Notes: generated by a model not told the origin, from the sequence alone. A stretch of DNA of 64,000 bases from Rhodovastum sp963804495 (GCA_963804495.1 CAWDQN010000014.1:62001-126000); one strand, 5' to 3'; shown: positions 40,021 to 49,239, counted from the stretch's first letter. Translations and numbers: made by a program.

Positions 40021-40620
40021 ATGTCGACCCTGCGTGCCAGCCTGTTGGCTCTCAGCCTGCTCCTGCCGGAGACAGCGCTTGCCCAGTCAGCGGCGCCCAA
40101 CCCGTCGTTCAACCTGGTGAACCGCGGCAGCGCGGCCATCAAGGAGTTTTTCGCGACCCCGGGCGGCCGGCCCAACTGGGGGCGTGACCGGCTGGACGGC
40201 AAGGGGCTGGCGCCGGGCGCCAAGGCCGCCGTCCGCCTGCCGGCGGATGGCAACTGCGTCTACGATTTGCGTGCGGTGTTCGCCGATGGCCGCACCGAGG
40301 ACCGGCGCGGGCTCAACACCTGCCAGGCCGAAGACATCGCCGTGGGCGAGGTGAGCCAGCCTGCCGCGGCGAAATCCTTCCGCCTGTTTAACCGCGGCAG
40401 CGTGCCGATCACCGAAATCGCTGCCCGCGCCCAGGGGGGGGATAAATGGGCGAGCAACCGTCTGCCAACCGGTCCGATCCCGCCCGGCGGCGATCGCAGC
40501 ATCGCGCTGCCCCCCGGTGGGCAATGCGTGTTCGATCTGCGGGTCACCTTCGAAGGCGGCAAGACGCGCGAGAAACAGGGTGCCGATCTTTGCAAGTCCC
40601 CGGAACAGGGCGTGCAGTGA
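40021..40620 (+). CDS. Secreted protein with two tandem copies of one domain
   Basis: The protein has 199 residues from an ATG behind GAAGCGGAGG. A signal peptide ends ALAQ (residues 1-22). Two ~75-residue repeats follow. Each begins FxLxNRGSxxIxE, contains WxxxRL, then PGxxxxxxLPxxGxCVxDLRxxFxxGxTxxxxGxxxC; Cys pairs recur in each copy. No family name is assigned. The pattern suggests a periplasmic beta domain duplicated within the gene. Confidence 0.8.
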   Translation: MSTLRASLLALSLLLPETALAQSAAPNPSFNLVNRGSAAIKEFFATPGGRPNWGRDRLDGKGLAPGAKAAVRLPADGNCVYDLRAVFADGRTEDRRGLNTCQAEDIAVGEVSQPAAAKSFRLFNRGSVPITEIAARAQGGDKWASNRLPTGPIPPGGDRSIALPPGGQCVFDLRVTFEGGKTREKQGADLCKSPEQGVQ

Positions 40621-40921
40621 CGCAAGGCATCGTGGCTCTGCGGCTCAGGTCTTGCCCAGGATTCCAACCCCGTATGGCATGACCTGCCGATGCGGAGTAA
40701 GCTGCGCCGTAACCAGGGCAGACACGCCACTGTTCGAGCCGGCGGTTCCTGGACTTCCGATGCAATGGGAGTGGCGGTTCCTTGCCCGGGCACACGCGGC
40801 GTCTTGTCCGGACCGTGGCAGTTCCGCCACAACCCTGACCGTGCCGAGAGGAACCGTTGGCCCGTGACGACGTTGGATTTGCCAGATGCTCTCAGTCTAG
40901 TCTCGCTTTGGCAGCGCCCCT
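40621..40921. other. Gap of 300 bp upstream of the hopanoid genes
   Basis: No gene is supported. It presumably carries the hpn promoter; no recognisable operator was found. Confidence 0.4.
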
Positions 40922-41593
40922 TTGTTCGTCCGCTTGTCTGACGACCGCGCCGGCCCTGGCGGGCAGAGCAGGGCAAGCCGGCGTCGGCTGCTCGCGATGG
41001 CGTTGGTCGCATCCGTTGCCACGACCGAAGCAGCCGGCGCCATTGCCGGGGAACCCGCGTTCGCACCGGCCGAGGCGCTCAGCCAGGGCATATTGGCCGT
41101 GATGCACGCCGGCCGCAGCACCAGCTTCGCGCAGCGGATGCAGATGCTCACCCCGGTGGTGCAAGCGGCCTTCGACCTGCCGCGCATCCTGGCCAGCACG
41201 GTGGGGCCGCGGTTCACCGGATTTCCGCCCGACGCCCAGGCAGAACTGCTCGACGTGTTCATTCAGTTCACGGTGGCCAGCTATGTCGCTAATTTCGATG
41301 ACTACAACGGCGAACGTTTCGATATTCTGCCGGACACACGGCGCGCCGGCGGCGACGAGGTGGTGCAGACCAGGCTGGTGCAGTCGAACGGCGACATTCT
41401 GAGGCTGGACTACGTGATGCACCGCGGCGAGGGCGGCTGGAAGATCATCGACGTGCTGCTGAACGGTTCGATCAGCCGGGTGGCGGTGCAGAGGTCGGAT
41501 TTCCGCGCCCTGCTGGGCGGCGGTGAGGCCGGGCCGCTGATCGCCTCGCTCCACGGCAAGGTGGCACGGCTGGAAGCAGGGCAGACGGACTAA
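40922..41593 (+). CDS. hpnM: Hopanoid-associated protein HpnM (MlaC/Ttg2D-like)
   Basis: The 223-residue exported protein has a Tat-like or Sec signal (SRRRLLAMALVASVATTEAAG). The rest is the MlaC/toluene-tolerance fold (MLTPVVQAAFDLPRILASTVG, FTVASYVANFDDYNGE, GWKIIDVLLNGSISRVAVQRS). In hopanoid producers this family is linked to lipid movement across the periplasm. The start used is a TTG; no better in-frame start lies upstream. It is 4 nt from hpnI, which supports the family call. Confidence 0.85.
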   Translation: MFVRLSDDRAGPGGQSRASRRRLLAMALVASVATTEAAGAIAGEPAFAPAEALSQGILAVMHAGRSTSFAQRMQMLTPVVQAAFDLPRILASTVGPRFTGFPPDAQAELLDVFIQFTVASYVANFDDYNGERFDILPDTRRAGGDEVVQTRLVQSNGDILRLDYVMHRGEGGWKIIDVLLNGSISRVAVQRSDFRALLGGGEAGPLIASLHGKVARLEAGQTD

Positions 41594-41597
41594 CACG

Positions 41598-42806
41598 ATG
41601 CGATGGCTCGCCTTCACTGCCGCGGCGATCGCCGTGGCCGGGCTCGCACAGGTCGCCGCCGGGTGGCTGGCGGCGCGCCGCTTCGCCGCGATGGCACGGC
41701 CGCTGCCCGGGCCGCGCCCGCCGGTCACCGTGCTGAAACCGCTGTGCGGGAATGAGCCGCTGCTGGAAGCGGCGCTCGCCACCATCTGCACCCAGGAGTA
41801 CCCCTGCTTCCAACTGGTTTGCGGTGTGCAGGACCCGGCCGACCCGGCCGTCGGCGTGGTGCGGCGGCTGCAGGCACGCTTCCCGCGGTGCGACATCGCC
41901 CTGGTGGTCGATCCGACCTGGCATGGCAAGAACCGCAAAGTCGGCAACCTGATCAACATGCTGCCGGCAGCGAAGCACGATGTGCTGGTGATCGCCGACA
42001 GCGACGTGCACGTCCTGCCGGACTATCTGGCCTGCATCGCGGACACGCTGGCGCTGCCCGGCACCGGGCTGGTGACCGCCGTCTACGCCGGATTGCCGGC
42101 CAACCGCAGCCTGGCGGCGCGGCTGGGCGCCATCGCCATCACCCATTCCTTCCTGCCCGGCGCGCTGCTGTCGCGCCTGCTAGGGCGACAGGACTGCCTC
42201 GGCGCCACCATGGCGCTGGGGCGCCAGACGCTGGCGGCGACTGGCGGCCTGGCGGCACTGGTGCATCGCCTGGCCGACGACAACCTGCTGGGGCGCCTGG
42301 TTCGGGCGCAAGGGCTGGCGGTGCGGGTGGCACCCACGGTGTGCGCCACCACCGTGCCGGAGACCGGACTGAGCGTGCTGTTCCGCCACGAATTGCGCTG
42401 GGCACGCACCATTTTGTCCATCGTGCCGGTGGAATTCGCCGCTTCGGCGATCCAGCACCCGCTGGCTTGGGCGGCGCTCGCGGTGGCGCTGTCGGGCGGG
42501 GCAGCGTGGGCGCTGGCGGGGTTCGCCCTGGTCTGGGTCGGGCGGGCGGCGGCAGCCAGTGGGCTGGAGAGGCGCCTCGGGATCGTGCCATCCGGCCTGG
42601 CGAGGCCGGTTTCGATCTGGCTGCTGCCGTTGCGCGACATGCTCAGCATGGCCGTGTTCGCCGCCAGCTTTGTCAGTGACCGGGTCGAGTGGCGCGGCCA
42701 GGTGCTGCACACCGCGCTCGAAAAGCCTGAACACAGAACCATATCCGATGCAGCCGCCGCGGAGCCGGCGCCCGGCTACGCGGTGTTCGGAGGATCGACC
42801 CGATGA
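41598..42806 (+). CDS. hpnI: Hopanoid glycosyltransferase HpnI
   Basis: This 402-residue GT2-family membrane enzyme transfers N-acetylglucosamine to bacteriohopanetetrol. An N-terminal helix is followed by VTVLKPLCGNEPLLEAAL, KVGNLINML, the DxD-like ADSDV and a late RHELRWART (Q/RxxRW-type motif). Two or three C-terminal helices follow. Its stop overlaps hpnJ (ATGA), and the order hpnI-hpnJ-hpnK matches known hopanoid loci. Confidence 0.93.
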   Translation: MRWLAFTAAAIAVAGLAQVAAGWLAARRFAAMARPLPGPRPPVTVLKPLCGNEPLLEAALATICTQEYPCFQLVCGVQDPADPAVGVVRRLQARFPRCDIALVVDPTWHGKNRKVGNLINMLPAAKHDVLVIADSDVHVLPDYLACIADTLALPGTGLVTAVYAGLPANRSLAARLGAIAITHSFLPGALLSRLLGRQDCLGATMALGRQTLAATGGLAALVHRLADDNLLGRLVRAQGLAVRVAPTVCATTVPETGLSVLFRHELRWARTILSIVPVEFAASAIQHPLAWAALAVALSGGAAWALAGFALVWVGRAAAASGLERRLGIVPSGLARPVSIWLLPLRDMLSMAVFAASFVSDRVEWRGQVLHTALEKPEHRTISDAAAAEPAPGYAVFGGSTR

Positions 42807-44239
42807 TGAAGACCTTGTTCCTGCAGCCGCCGAGCTTCGACGGGTTCGACGGGGGCGCCGGCTCGCGGTACCAGGCGAAACGCGAGATCAAGAGCTTCTG
42901 GTTCCCAACCTGGCTGGCCCAGCCGGCCGCGCTGGTGCCGGGCAGCCGGCTGATCGATGCGCCGCCTGCCCGCATCGGCCTCGATGCGGTGCTGGCCGAG
43001 GTGCGAGGGCGGGACCTGTGCGTCATTCACACCTCGACCCCCTCGTTCCCCTCCGACGTGAAAGTGGCGCAGGCCCTGAAAGACGCCAACCCGGCGTTGA
43101 AGATCGGCTTCGTCGGCGCCAAGGTGGCAGTGCAGCCGGAGGAAAGCCTGCGGAAAGGCACGCCGATCGACTTCGTGGCGCGCAACGAGTTCGATTTCAC
43201 CATCAAGGAAATCGCCGAGGGGCGGGACTGGGCGCAGGTGGACGGCATCAGCTACCGCACCGCCGCGGACGCGATCGTCCATAATCCGGACCGCGCCGTT
43301 CTCGAGGACATGGACCAGCTGCCCTTCGTCACCGAGGTCTACAAGCGTGATTTGCGGATCGAGGACTACTTCATCGGCTATTTGATGCACCCTTATGTGT
43401 CGTTGTACACGGGGCGGGGCTGCAAGAGCCATTGCACCTTCTGCCTGTGGCCGCAGACAGTCGGCGGGCACCGCTACCGGGTGCGCAGCCCAGGCCACGT
43501 GGCCGAGGAAATCCGGCTGCTGACATCCGCCTTCCCGCAGGTACGGGAAGTGTTCTTCGACGATGACACTTTCACCGACAACCTGCCCCGCGCCGAGGCG
43601 ATCGCGCGCCAACTGGGCCGCCTCGGTGTCACCTGGTCGTGCAATGCCAAGGCCAATGTGCCGCGTGACACATTGAAGGTGCTGGCCGACAACGGGCTGC
43701 GGCTGCTGCTGGTCGGCTACGAAAGTGGCAACCAGCAGATCCTGCACAACATCAAAAAGGGCATGCGGATCGAGGTGGCGAAGCAATTCACCCGCGACTG
43801 CCATGAACTTGGCATCAAGATCCACGGCACCTTCATCCTCGGCTTGCCCGGGGAGACCAAGGAGACCATCGAGGAAACCATCCGCTTCGCCACTGAAGTG
43901 AACCCGCACACAATGCAGGTGTCGCTGGCCGCCCCCTACCCGGGCACGTTCCTGCACCGGCAGGCGCTGCACAACGGCTGGCTGGACGCCGATCACGCCG
44001 AACTGGTGGACGAGCACGGCATCCAGATCGCGCCGCTGCATTATCCGCATCTGTCGCATACGGAGATTTTCGAGTCGGTGGAGGTGTTCTACCGGCGCTT
44101 TTACTTCCGGGCGCCGAAGATCGCCGCCATCGTCGGCGAGATGGTGCGCAGTCCGCAGATGATGAAGCGGCGGCTGCGGGAGGGGGTGGAGTTTTTCCAG
44201 TTTCTCCGCGAGCGCCAGCGGGACGCGGCGGCGGCGTGA
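42803..44239 (+). CDS. hpnJ: Hopanoid radical SAM enzyme HpnJ
   Basis: This 478-residue B12-binding-type radical SAM protein is known to be required for the cyclitol-ether ring contraction of composite hopanoids. The N-terminal domain begins KTLFLQPPSFDGFDGGAGSR. The 4Fe-4S motif CKSHCTFC lies near residue 211, followed by FDDDTFTDN and HGTFILGLPGETKET. It overlaps hpnI by 4 bp and hpnK by 4 bp (GTGA), giving a tightly coupled operon. Confidence 0.95.
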   Translation: MMKTLFLQPPSFDGFDGGAGSRYQAKREIKSFWFPTWLAQPAALVPGSRLIDAPPARIGLDAVLAEVRGRDLCVIHTSTPSFPSDVKVAQALKDANPALKIGFVGAKVAVQPEESLRKGTPIDFVARNEFDFTIKEIAEGRDWAQVDGISYRTAADAIVHNPDRAVLEDMDQLPFVTEVYKRDLRIEDYFIGYLMHPYVSLYTGRGCKSHCTFCLWPQTVGGHRYRVRSPGHVAEEIRLLTSAFPQVREVFFDDDTFTDNLPRAEAIARQLGRLGVTWSCNAKANVPRDTLKVLADNGLRLLLVGYESGNQQILHNIKKGMRIEVAKQFTRDCHELGIKIHGTFILGLPGETKETIEETIRFATEVNPHTMQVSLAAPYPGTFLHRQALHNGWLDADHAELVDEHGIQIAPLHYPHLSHTEIFESVEVFYRRFYFRAPKIAAIVGEMVRSPQMMKRRLREGVEFFQFLRERQRDAAAA

Positions 44240-45084
44240 AGGAAGCAAGGCCAGCGCAGAGCCGCTGGCCTTGCTTTACGGCCGACGATTTCGGCCTGTC
44301 TGAGGCGGTCAACGAAGGCATCGAGCGCGCCCACCGGCATGGTGTGCTCGATGCCGCCAGTCTGATGGTTGCAGGTGCGGCGGCGGCCGACGCGGTGGCA
44401 AGGGCACGCCGCAATCCCGGCCTGCGGGTGGGGCTGCATCTGGTGGTGATCGAGGGGCCGGCGGTGCTGCCGCCCTCGGTGATTCCCGATCTGGTCGATG
44501 CACGCGGGTGGTTTCCGTCCGACCAGTTGCGGCTTGGGGTGAATTATTTCTTCCGCCTCCGCGTGCGGCGCCAGTTGGCGGCGGAGATACGGGCCCAGTT
44601 CGCCGCCTTTGCCGCGACCGGATTGCCGCTCGGCCACGCCGATGCCCACAAGCACATGCATTTGCATCCGACCGTCGGCGGAATGCTGGTGCGGATCGGA
44701 CAGGAATTCGGGCTCAGGATGGTGCGCGTGCCGGCCGAGCCGCCGGCGGTGATGGCGGCGTGCGGGGTGCCGGCAACGCCGGGTGCCCGGGCGCTGTACG
44801 CCTGGTCGAGGCTGCTGCGCCGGCAAGTGCGGCGGGCGGGAATGGCGGCACCGGACGCGGTGTTCGGTCTCGCCTGGACCGGACACGTGACCGAGGACCG
44901 CCTGCTGCGGCTGATCCCGCACCTGCCGCGGGGGATGAACGAGATCTACGTCCACCCCGCCACGGGGCGCGACGCCACCCTCGACGCGCTGATGCCCACG
45001 TATGAGCATGCGGCCGAGCTGGCGGCGCTTTGCAGCCCGGCGGTGCGGGCCACTCTGGCGCGGCACGGGCTGGCGCCGCGCTAG
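44236..45084 (+). CDS. hpnK: Hopanoid deacetylase HpnK (YdjC family)
   Basis: This 282-residue YdjC-type carbohydrate deacetylase is known to remove the acetyl group of the GlcNAc added by HpnI. FTADDFGLSEAVNEGIERA carries the metal Asp pair. GLHLVVIEGPAVLPP and HADAHKHMHLHPTVG carry the metal His residues. The GTG start overlaps the hpnJ stop. Residues ~3-14 (EARPAQSRWPCF) are encoded by a 34-bp hairpin of the repeat family. Confidence 0.93.
   Translation: MKEARPAQSRWPCFTADDFGLSEAVNEGIERAHRHGVLDAASLMVAGAAAADAVARARRNPGLRVGLHLVVIEGPAVLPPSVIPDLVDARGWFPSDQLRLGVNYFFRLRVRRQLAAEIRAQFAAFAATGLPLGHADAHKHMHLHPTVGGMLVRIGQEFGLRMVRVPAEPPAVMAACGVPATPGARALYAWSRLLRRQVRRAGMAAPDAVFGLAWTGHVTEDRLLRLIPHLPRGMNEIYVHPATGRDATLDALMPTYEHAAELAALCSPAVRATLARHGLAPR
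44243..44276. repeat. Hairpin with 14-bp perfect arms at the hpnJ-hpnK junction
   Basis: AAGCAAGGCCAGCG (44243-44256) pairs with CGCTGGCCTTGCTT (44263-44276) around CAGAGC. It resembles hairpin B of the dispersed repeat and is read as hpnK codons. Confidence 0.8.
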
Positions 45085-45114
45085 AGCGCCTTCGTCGCGC
45101 ACCGGCGGCGAGAC

Positions 45115-45483
45115 CTACGGGCGCGTGGCATCGGATCGTGACGGCACCGGATACGCCGGTCCGACCACGATATTGCCCTCCGCCGGCCCGCGCAGCACAT
45201 CCGCCGGGCCGTCGCCACGCAGGATAGTTTGCGGGTCGGCGGGGCCGCGCAGCGCATCACCGGCAGGTGGTGGCGGTGGCGGCGCCTGGCAGACGGTGCC
45301 GTAGGTCGGAAGCCCCGTCAGACCGAGCGCGCCGACAACAGGCCCCGGGCCCGGCGGCTGCGCGCGACGGGTCAGGTCGACATAAATGTCCGCATTCATC
45401 GGTGGCCCGACCACGACCGACGGGCAATCTGCCGGTTGAGCGAGCGCCGGCAAGGCCAGCAGAATAACCAGGAGAAGCCCCAT
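45115..45483 (-). CDS. Small secreted Pro/Gly-rich hypothetical protein
   Basis: The protein has 122 residues from the ATG at 45483, chosen for the signal peptide MGLLLVILLALPALAQ. A poly-Pro run (QAPPPPPP) is followed by repeated LRGPADP/LRGDGPADVLRGPAEG phrases. Two Cys residues (DCP and VCQ) may form a disulfide. No family is recognised. Confidence 0.6.
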   Translation of the reverse strand: MGLLLVILLALPALAQPADCPSVVVGPPMNADIYVDLTRRAQPPGPGPVVGALGLTGLPTYGTVCQAPPPPPPAGDALRGPADPQTILRGDGPADVLRGPAEGNIVVGPAYPVPSRSDATRP

Positions 45484-45556
45484 GCCCTGAGATTGGCGCA
45501 GCCTGGTAAACAGGTCGTCAGCAAGAACGGCATGAACGGCAGAATCGTGGGGACGT

Positions 45557-46019
45557 TCAGGTGGCGGAGCGAAACTCCAGCGTGCGGAAGCAGAATGCCA
45601 GATTACGCTCGTCACTCACGCCGCCGAACTCAACCGGACGGGCGTAATGGGGCATGACGAAGCTGATCCGCACAACGTAGCGGTCGTCGCGCTTGAACCA
45701 CCATTCCGGGTCGATGCGGACTTCCAGGGTGATACTGGTGTGGTCGTTCAACCGCCGGAAACCTGCCCACCAACCGTTTACGTAGACGGTGATCTCCTGA
45801 AAGTAGGAACTCATGCGGCAAATAGGGCTGGCCGTCGATGGCCAGGGTCAAGGCGGGAGGCCTGGTGGGGTGCCGGACCAGCAGCACGGCGGTGGCCCCA
45901 TCGTTCCAGACATGATCGGCTTCGGTGTCGGACCAGCCGCTGATCAGGCCGGCCCGGCCGATGCCGCCCAGCCCGAAACGTTCGACGCGGCCGATTTGGA
46001 GTTCAAAGCCCGTGGACAT
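45557..46019 (-). pseudogene. Hypothetical protein gene with apparent frameshift
   Basis: The first half (MSTGFELQIGRVERFGLGG... to AIDGQPYLP) and the second half (SSYFQEITVYVNGWWAGFRR... to FCFRTLEFRS) lie in different minus-strand frames. They join naturally near 45810-45830 into a ~153-residue beta protein resembling sugar-binding modules of glycan enzymes (VNGWWAGFRRLNDHTSITLE). The span of 463 nt is one base over a multiple of three. It is either a real lesion or an assembly error. The family is not named. Confidence 0.6.
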
Positions 46020-46362
46020 GAAGCCGACCCATTCCGCTATCGTGTCATGACGGTGCGATATAGCTGGCCCTCACCGCCGGCAGAAGGAAACAAACGGTGA
46101 AATCGCGCGGCACCTGGCTTGCCTGAGGTCTTGTTCAGGGCAACGCCCCGACAGGACCACGCAGCGCCATCCCGGCGCGCCTGCGAACAATGTCTCGGTC
46201 GCTGCCTTATCCCCTGCGGGCACAGCTGAAACGGGAGCGGGCCGGAACCGGCCTCCTGAAGGAGGTCAATTCCGGCCCGCTGCCAGGTCGCTCCGGTTCC
46301 AGCACTCGGACGACGAAGTCGGTGTCGTCCGGTGCTGAAGGCCAGGGCAGAAGTATCCGAAG
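46020..46362. other. Gap downstream of pufC
   Basis: No convincing gene was found; a 65-codon plus-strand frame has no motif. The main structure is the stem-loop at 46237-46280. Confidence 0.4.
46237..46280 (-). terminator. Stem-loop downstream of pufC
   Basis: GCGGGCCGGAA (46237-46247) pairs perfectly with TTCCGGCCCGC (46270-46280). A nested CCTCC/GGAGG pair (46252-46256 and 46261-46265) sits inside. It lies about 85 bp past the pufC stop and is the likely end of the superoperon transcript. No T-run follows on the minus strand, so it may instead act as a 3' RNA stabiliser. Confidence 0.6.
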
Positions 46363-47421
46363 CTATTTAGAAGTCAGTTCCGGATAATACTGCAGCAGGT
46401 TGGCGCCGAACAGTGGTTTGTAAACGCCGTTGTGGCACGTTGCGCAGTTGATCTTCGGCGAGTCGCCGGTCGGACCCAGGCGGTTGGCCGGGAAGACCGG
46501 TTGCAGCGGCACCAGGTAGTCGTTGTTCAGGTGACGGACCATCCGGATGCCATACCAGGCGGTCGCGCGTTGCGGAGTGCTCTGCGACCAGTCGGAGAAC
46601 TGCCGCGTGTTATGGCAGTAGGTGCAGTTCACGCCCAGGGCCTCGGACATGTTGATCATCAGCCCATAGGTCCAGTAGGTCGGCTTGAGGTTGAATTGCG
46701 CGTTCCCGGCCGTCGGATCGGGCAGGATGGTCGTCGGCTTCACGCGGATTTCATCCGACCCGAGCAGATACGGGGTGAACGGATCGGTCTCAAGCGAAGT
46801 CAGGCCGGCAGCCCTGGAAGGCAGGTCCTTGCCGCCGCGATAACCGAAGCCGGCGACAGGAGTGTTCGTCGTCGGATTGGTGAACCAGATATTCGGCGGC
46901 ACCGGCTGGCCGCGGTGGCAGGTGTAGCAGGTAACGCCGGTGGCACCGGTCGGACCGGAGGAGGCCACGTGGCTTTTGTAGTTGGTGTTGATGTCCAACA
47001 CCATCTGCAGCATCCGGCGCGCCACCTTCTTGGTGTAGATGTCGTCCGAAGCCAGATTTTCGGCGGACACGTGGCAGTAGACGCAGCCTTGCTGCGGCGC
47101 CACCCACGTGGCCAGAGAGGCCATCAGCCGGGTGAATTCGGCCACCGGCAGGTCCTTCAGCACCTGCACGTTCTGGTAGGCAACGCCAGCCTTGGCACCG
47201 ACCTGAGGCACCTTCGGGAACGGCGCCGGCGCCTGGTTGGCCGCTACGACTTTCTCAAGCGTACGGGGGTTGTAGTTCTCCACCATCGCGAGGCCGCGGA
47301 AGCCGCGCTGCACGGTGTCGACCGGCGGACGCTCGATCGTGAAGAGAAACAGGGCAGCCACACCGGCGGCAAAGACGATGGCAATGCGGGCCGGGTACGG
47401 AACATACGGAAGATTGGACAT
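46363..47421 (-). CDS. pufC: Photosynthetic reaction centre tetrahaem cytochrome c subunit
   Basis: This 352-residue protein re-reduces the photo-oxidised special pair on the periplasmic side. Four CxxCH haem sites are seen: CVYCH, CYTCH, CTYCH and CATCH. The N-terminus has one hydrophobic helix (residues ~12-28), but no cysteine occurs before the first haem site. The usual lipobox Cys of PufC is therefore missing and the protein should stay anchored by its uncleaved helix. It is last in the puf operon, 15 bp after pufM. Confidence 0.96.
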   Translation of the reverse strand: MSNLPYVPYPARIAIVFAAGVAALFLFTIERPPVDTVQRGFRGLAMVENYNPRTLEKVVAANQAPAPFPKVPQVGAKAGVAYQNVQVLKDLPVAEFTRLMASLATWVAPQQGCVYCHVSAENLASDDIYTKKVARRMLQMVLDINTNYKSHVASSGPTGATGVTCYTCHRGQPVPPNIWFTNPTTNTPVAGFGYRGGKDLPSRAAGLTSLETDPFTPYLLGSDEIRVKPTTILPDPTAGNAQFNLKPTYWTYGLMINMSEALGVNCTYCHNTRQFSDWSQSTPQRATAWYGIRMVRHLNNDYLVPLQPVFPANRLGPTGDSPKINCATCHNGVYKPLFGANLLQYYPELTSK

Positions 47422-47436
47422 GTTTGCTCTCCCCTC

Positions 47437-48399
47437 TCAGAGTGCCGCCGGATCCGGCACGGGCGGGAAGACATTCGGCCACACCGGGACAAAGCCGTGC
47501 TTGACGCCCCAGAGGTACCAGTTGTCCACGACCGTCCCGCTCAGGAGAATGCCGATGGCGCCGGTGAACGTGACCATCACCGCGAACCACCACGCCCAGC
47601 GATGGATCAACTCGGCGGTCGCGTTGAAGCCCATGCACCAGCGCCACAGCAGCGCACCGCGCTCGTAGGCCGTGCCGCGGTCGATGATCTGCTCGACCTC
47701 GCGCTCGCCGCCGAAACGGCTCACGGCGAGAACGGTGCCGCCATGCATCGCGAACAGGACGGCGGAGCCGTACAGGAAGGCGATCGAGAGCATGTGGAAC
47801 GGATTGTAGTAGAAGTTACCGTAGCGGATCGAGAACGCCAACGTCCAGTCAAGGTGCGGGAAGATGCCGAACGGCGGGGCTTCGCTCCAGTGGCCGACCA
47901 GCACCGGGTGGATGAAGCCGATCGACAGGAAGAGGAAGATCGCCGAGGCGTAGGCCCACGCGGTGTGGGTGCCCATGCCCAGCTGGCGTGCCCGTGTGTA
48001 GACGCGGATCCACCACAGCAGTTGCGACGCGGTCAGGAAGAATCCGGCCAGCAGCCACCAGCCGCCCTCGCTCATCGGCGGGAAGCTCAGGCCATAGGAC
48101 GGCGCCGGCGGCTCAAGACCCAGCCAGAACAGCTGGCGGACGAGCTGGATCGGGCTCCAGTGCACTTCGGCCAGCAGGTTGAAGCCGATGATCTCGAAGC
48201 CGATGAAAAAGCACAGCAGCGAGGCGAGACCATACATGCCGAGATAGATCGGCCCGATCTGCGGATCACCGAGCCAGCCGGCGATATAGACGAAGATGCC
48301 TTTGCCGAATCGTGGCTCGTTGCCCGCGGGCAAAGGTACGCCAGGGTATGCCGGCCCGCGGACCTGCACCCGATTGAAGATACTCTGATAGTCGGCCAT
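47437..48399 (-). CDS. pufM: Photosynthetic reaction centre M subunit
   Basis: This 320-residue core subunit has five membrane helices and is type-II (quinone). Typical segments are PQIGPIYLGMYGLASLLCFF, HLDWTLAFSIRYGNFYYNPF (bacteriochlorophyll His region) and NATAELIHRWAWWFAV (iron and quinone His/Glu region). Its C-terminus (PNVFPPVPDPAAL) is slightly extended, as in species with a bound cytochrome subunit. It lies 15 bp after pufL. Confidence 0.97.
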   Translation of the reverse strand: MADYQSIFNRVQVRGPAYPGVPLPAGNEPRFGKGIFVYIAGWLGDPQIGPIYLGMYGLASLLCFFIGFEIIGFNLLAEVHWSPIQLVRQLFWLGLEPPAPSYGLSFPPMSEGGWWLLAGFFLTASQLLWWIRVYTRARQLGMGTHTAWAYASAIFLFLSIGFIHPVLVGHWSEAPPFGIFPHLDWTLAFSIRYGNFYYNPFHMLSIAFLYGSAVLFAMHGGTVLAVSRFGGEREVEQIIDRGTAYERGALLWRWCMGFNATAELIHRWAWWFAVMVTFTGAIGILLSGTVVDNWYLWGVKHGFVPVWPNVFPPVPDPAAL

Positions 48400-48414
48400 G
48401 ATGGCGATCTCCCT

Positions 48415-49239
48415 TCAGGACCAGATCGGCAGGTTGAGCCACCAGTTCCACCACTCCGGCCAACCACGCGTCCAGAACGGGCCGCTGAGCAGAATGCACA
48501 TGGCGCTCCAGAACGCCGCCGAGATGGCCAGGAACACGCCGAGCCGGTGAATGCCGAGCGTGCCGATCGAGTAGCCGATGATGTCACGGAAGAACGTGTT
48601 CTCGTGCTCGGCGTACTTAACCAATTCGCCCTTGCCGGGATTGGCGGCGGACAGGATCAGCGACCCGTGCAGCGCCAGGGCGAAGGCGTTCGTGAAGAAG
48701 AACGCAATCCCCAGCATGTGCGCCGGGTTGTAGTGGAAATGCAGGAACTGGTAGCCGGTGTTCGAGACCCAGTCGAGGTGGCTCAGGATGCCGTACGGGA
48801 ACCCGAAGCCCCAGGCGCCCATCAGCACGGGGCGGATCACGACCAAGGTGAAGTAAGCGAAGATCGCGAAGCTGAAGGCGAACGGCACGTGCAGTCCGAT
48901 GCCAAGCTTCCGGCAGATTTCGACCTGCCGCAGCGCCCACGAGATGAACGCGCCCAGCGCGCAGACCGTGATGATCTGCCACAGACCGCCCTGGGCGATC
49001 GGCGCGAGCTTGAGACCGTAGCTGATGTCCGGCGGCGCGATGTTGACCCGCCAGATGTTCCATTGATGCCCGATGAAGGCACCGTAGAAGATCAGGGCCG
49101 TGCCGAGGGCGACGCAGATGACCGTCGTGACTCCGAAGAAGCCGACAAAGAAGGGCCCCACCCAGAAGTCGAACAGGTCTCCGCCAATCAGAGTCCCCCC
49201 GCGCACACGATATTTTTTCTCGAAGCTGAGCAATGCCAT
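48415..49239 (-). CDS. pufL: Photosynthetic reaction centre L subunit
   Basis: The 274-residue L subunit has five helices. It starts MALLSFEKKYRVRGGTLIGG, the standard PufL N-terminus. HLDWVSNTGYQFLHFHYNPA holds chlorophyll ligands, and GYSIGTLGIHRLGVFLA carries the iron His. It pairs with PufM to hold the special pair, bacteriopheophytins and quinones. Confidence 0.97.
   Translation of the reverse strand: MALLSFEKKYRVRGGTLIGGDLFDFWVGPFFVGFFGVTTVICVALGTALIFYGAFIGHQWNIWRVNIAPPDISYGLKLAPIAQGGLWQIITVCALGAFISWALRQVEICRKLGIGLHVPFAFSFAIFAYFTLVVIRPVLMGAWGFGFPYGILSHLDWVSNTGYQFLHFHYNPAHMLGIAFFFTNAFALALHGSLILSAANPGKGELVKYAEHENTFFRDIIGYSIGTLGIHRLGVFLAISAAFWSAMCILLSGPFWTRGWPEWWNWWLNLPIWS

Noticed and set aside
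46190..46387. 65-codon plus-strand frame downstream of pufC
   Set aside because: No motif, and it spans the stem-loop; it is more likely untranslated.
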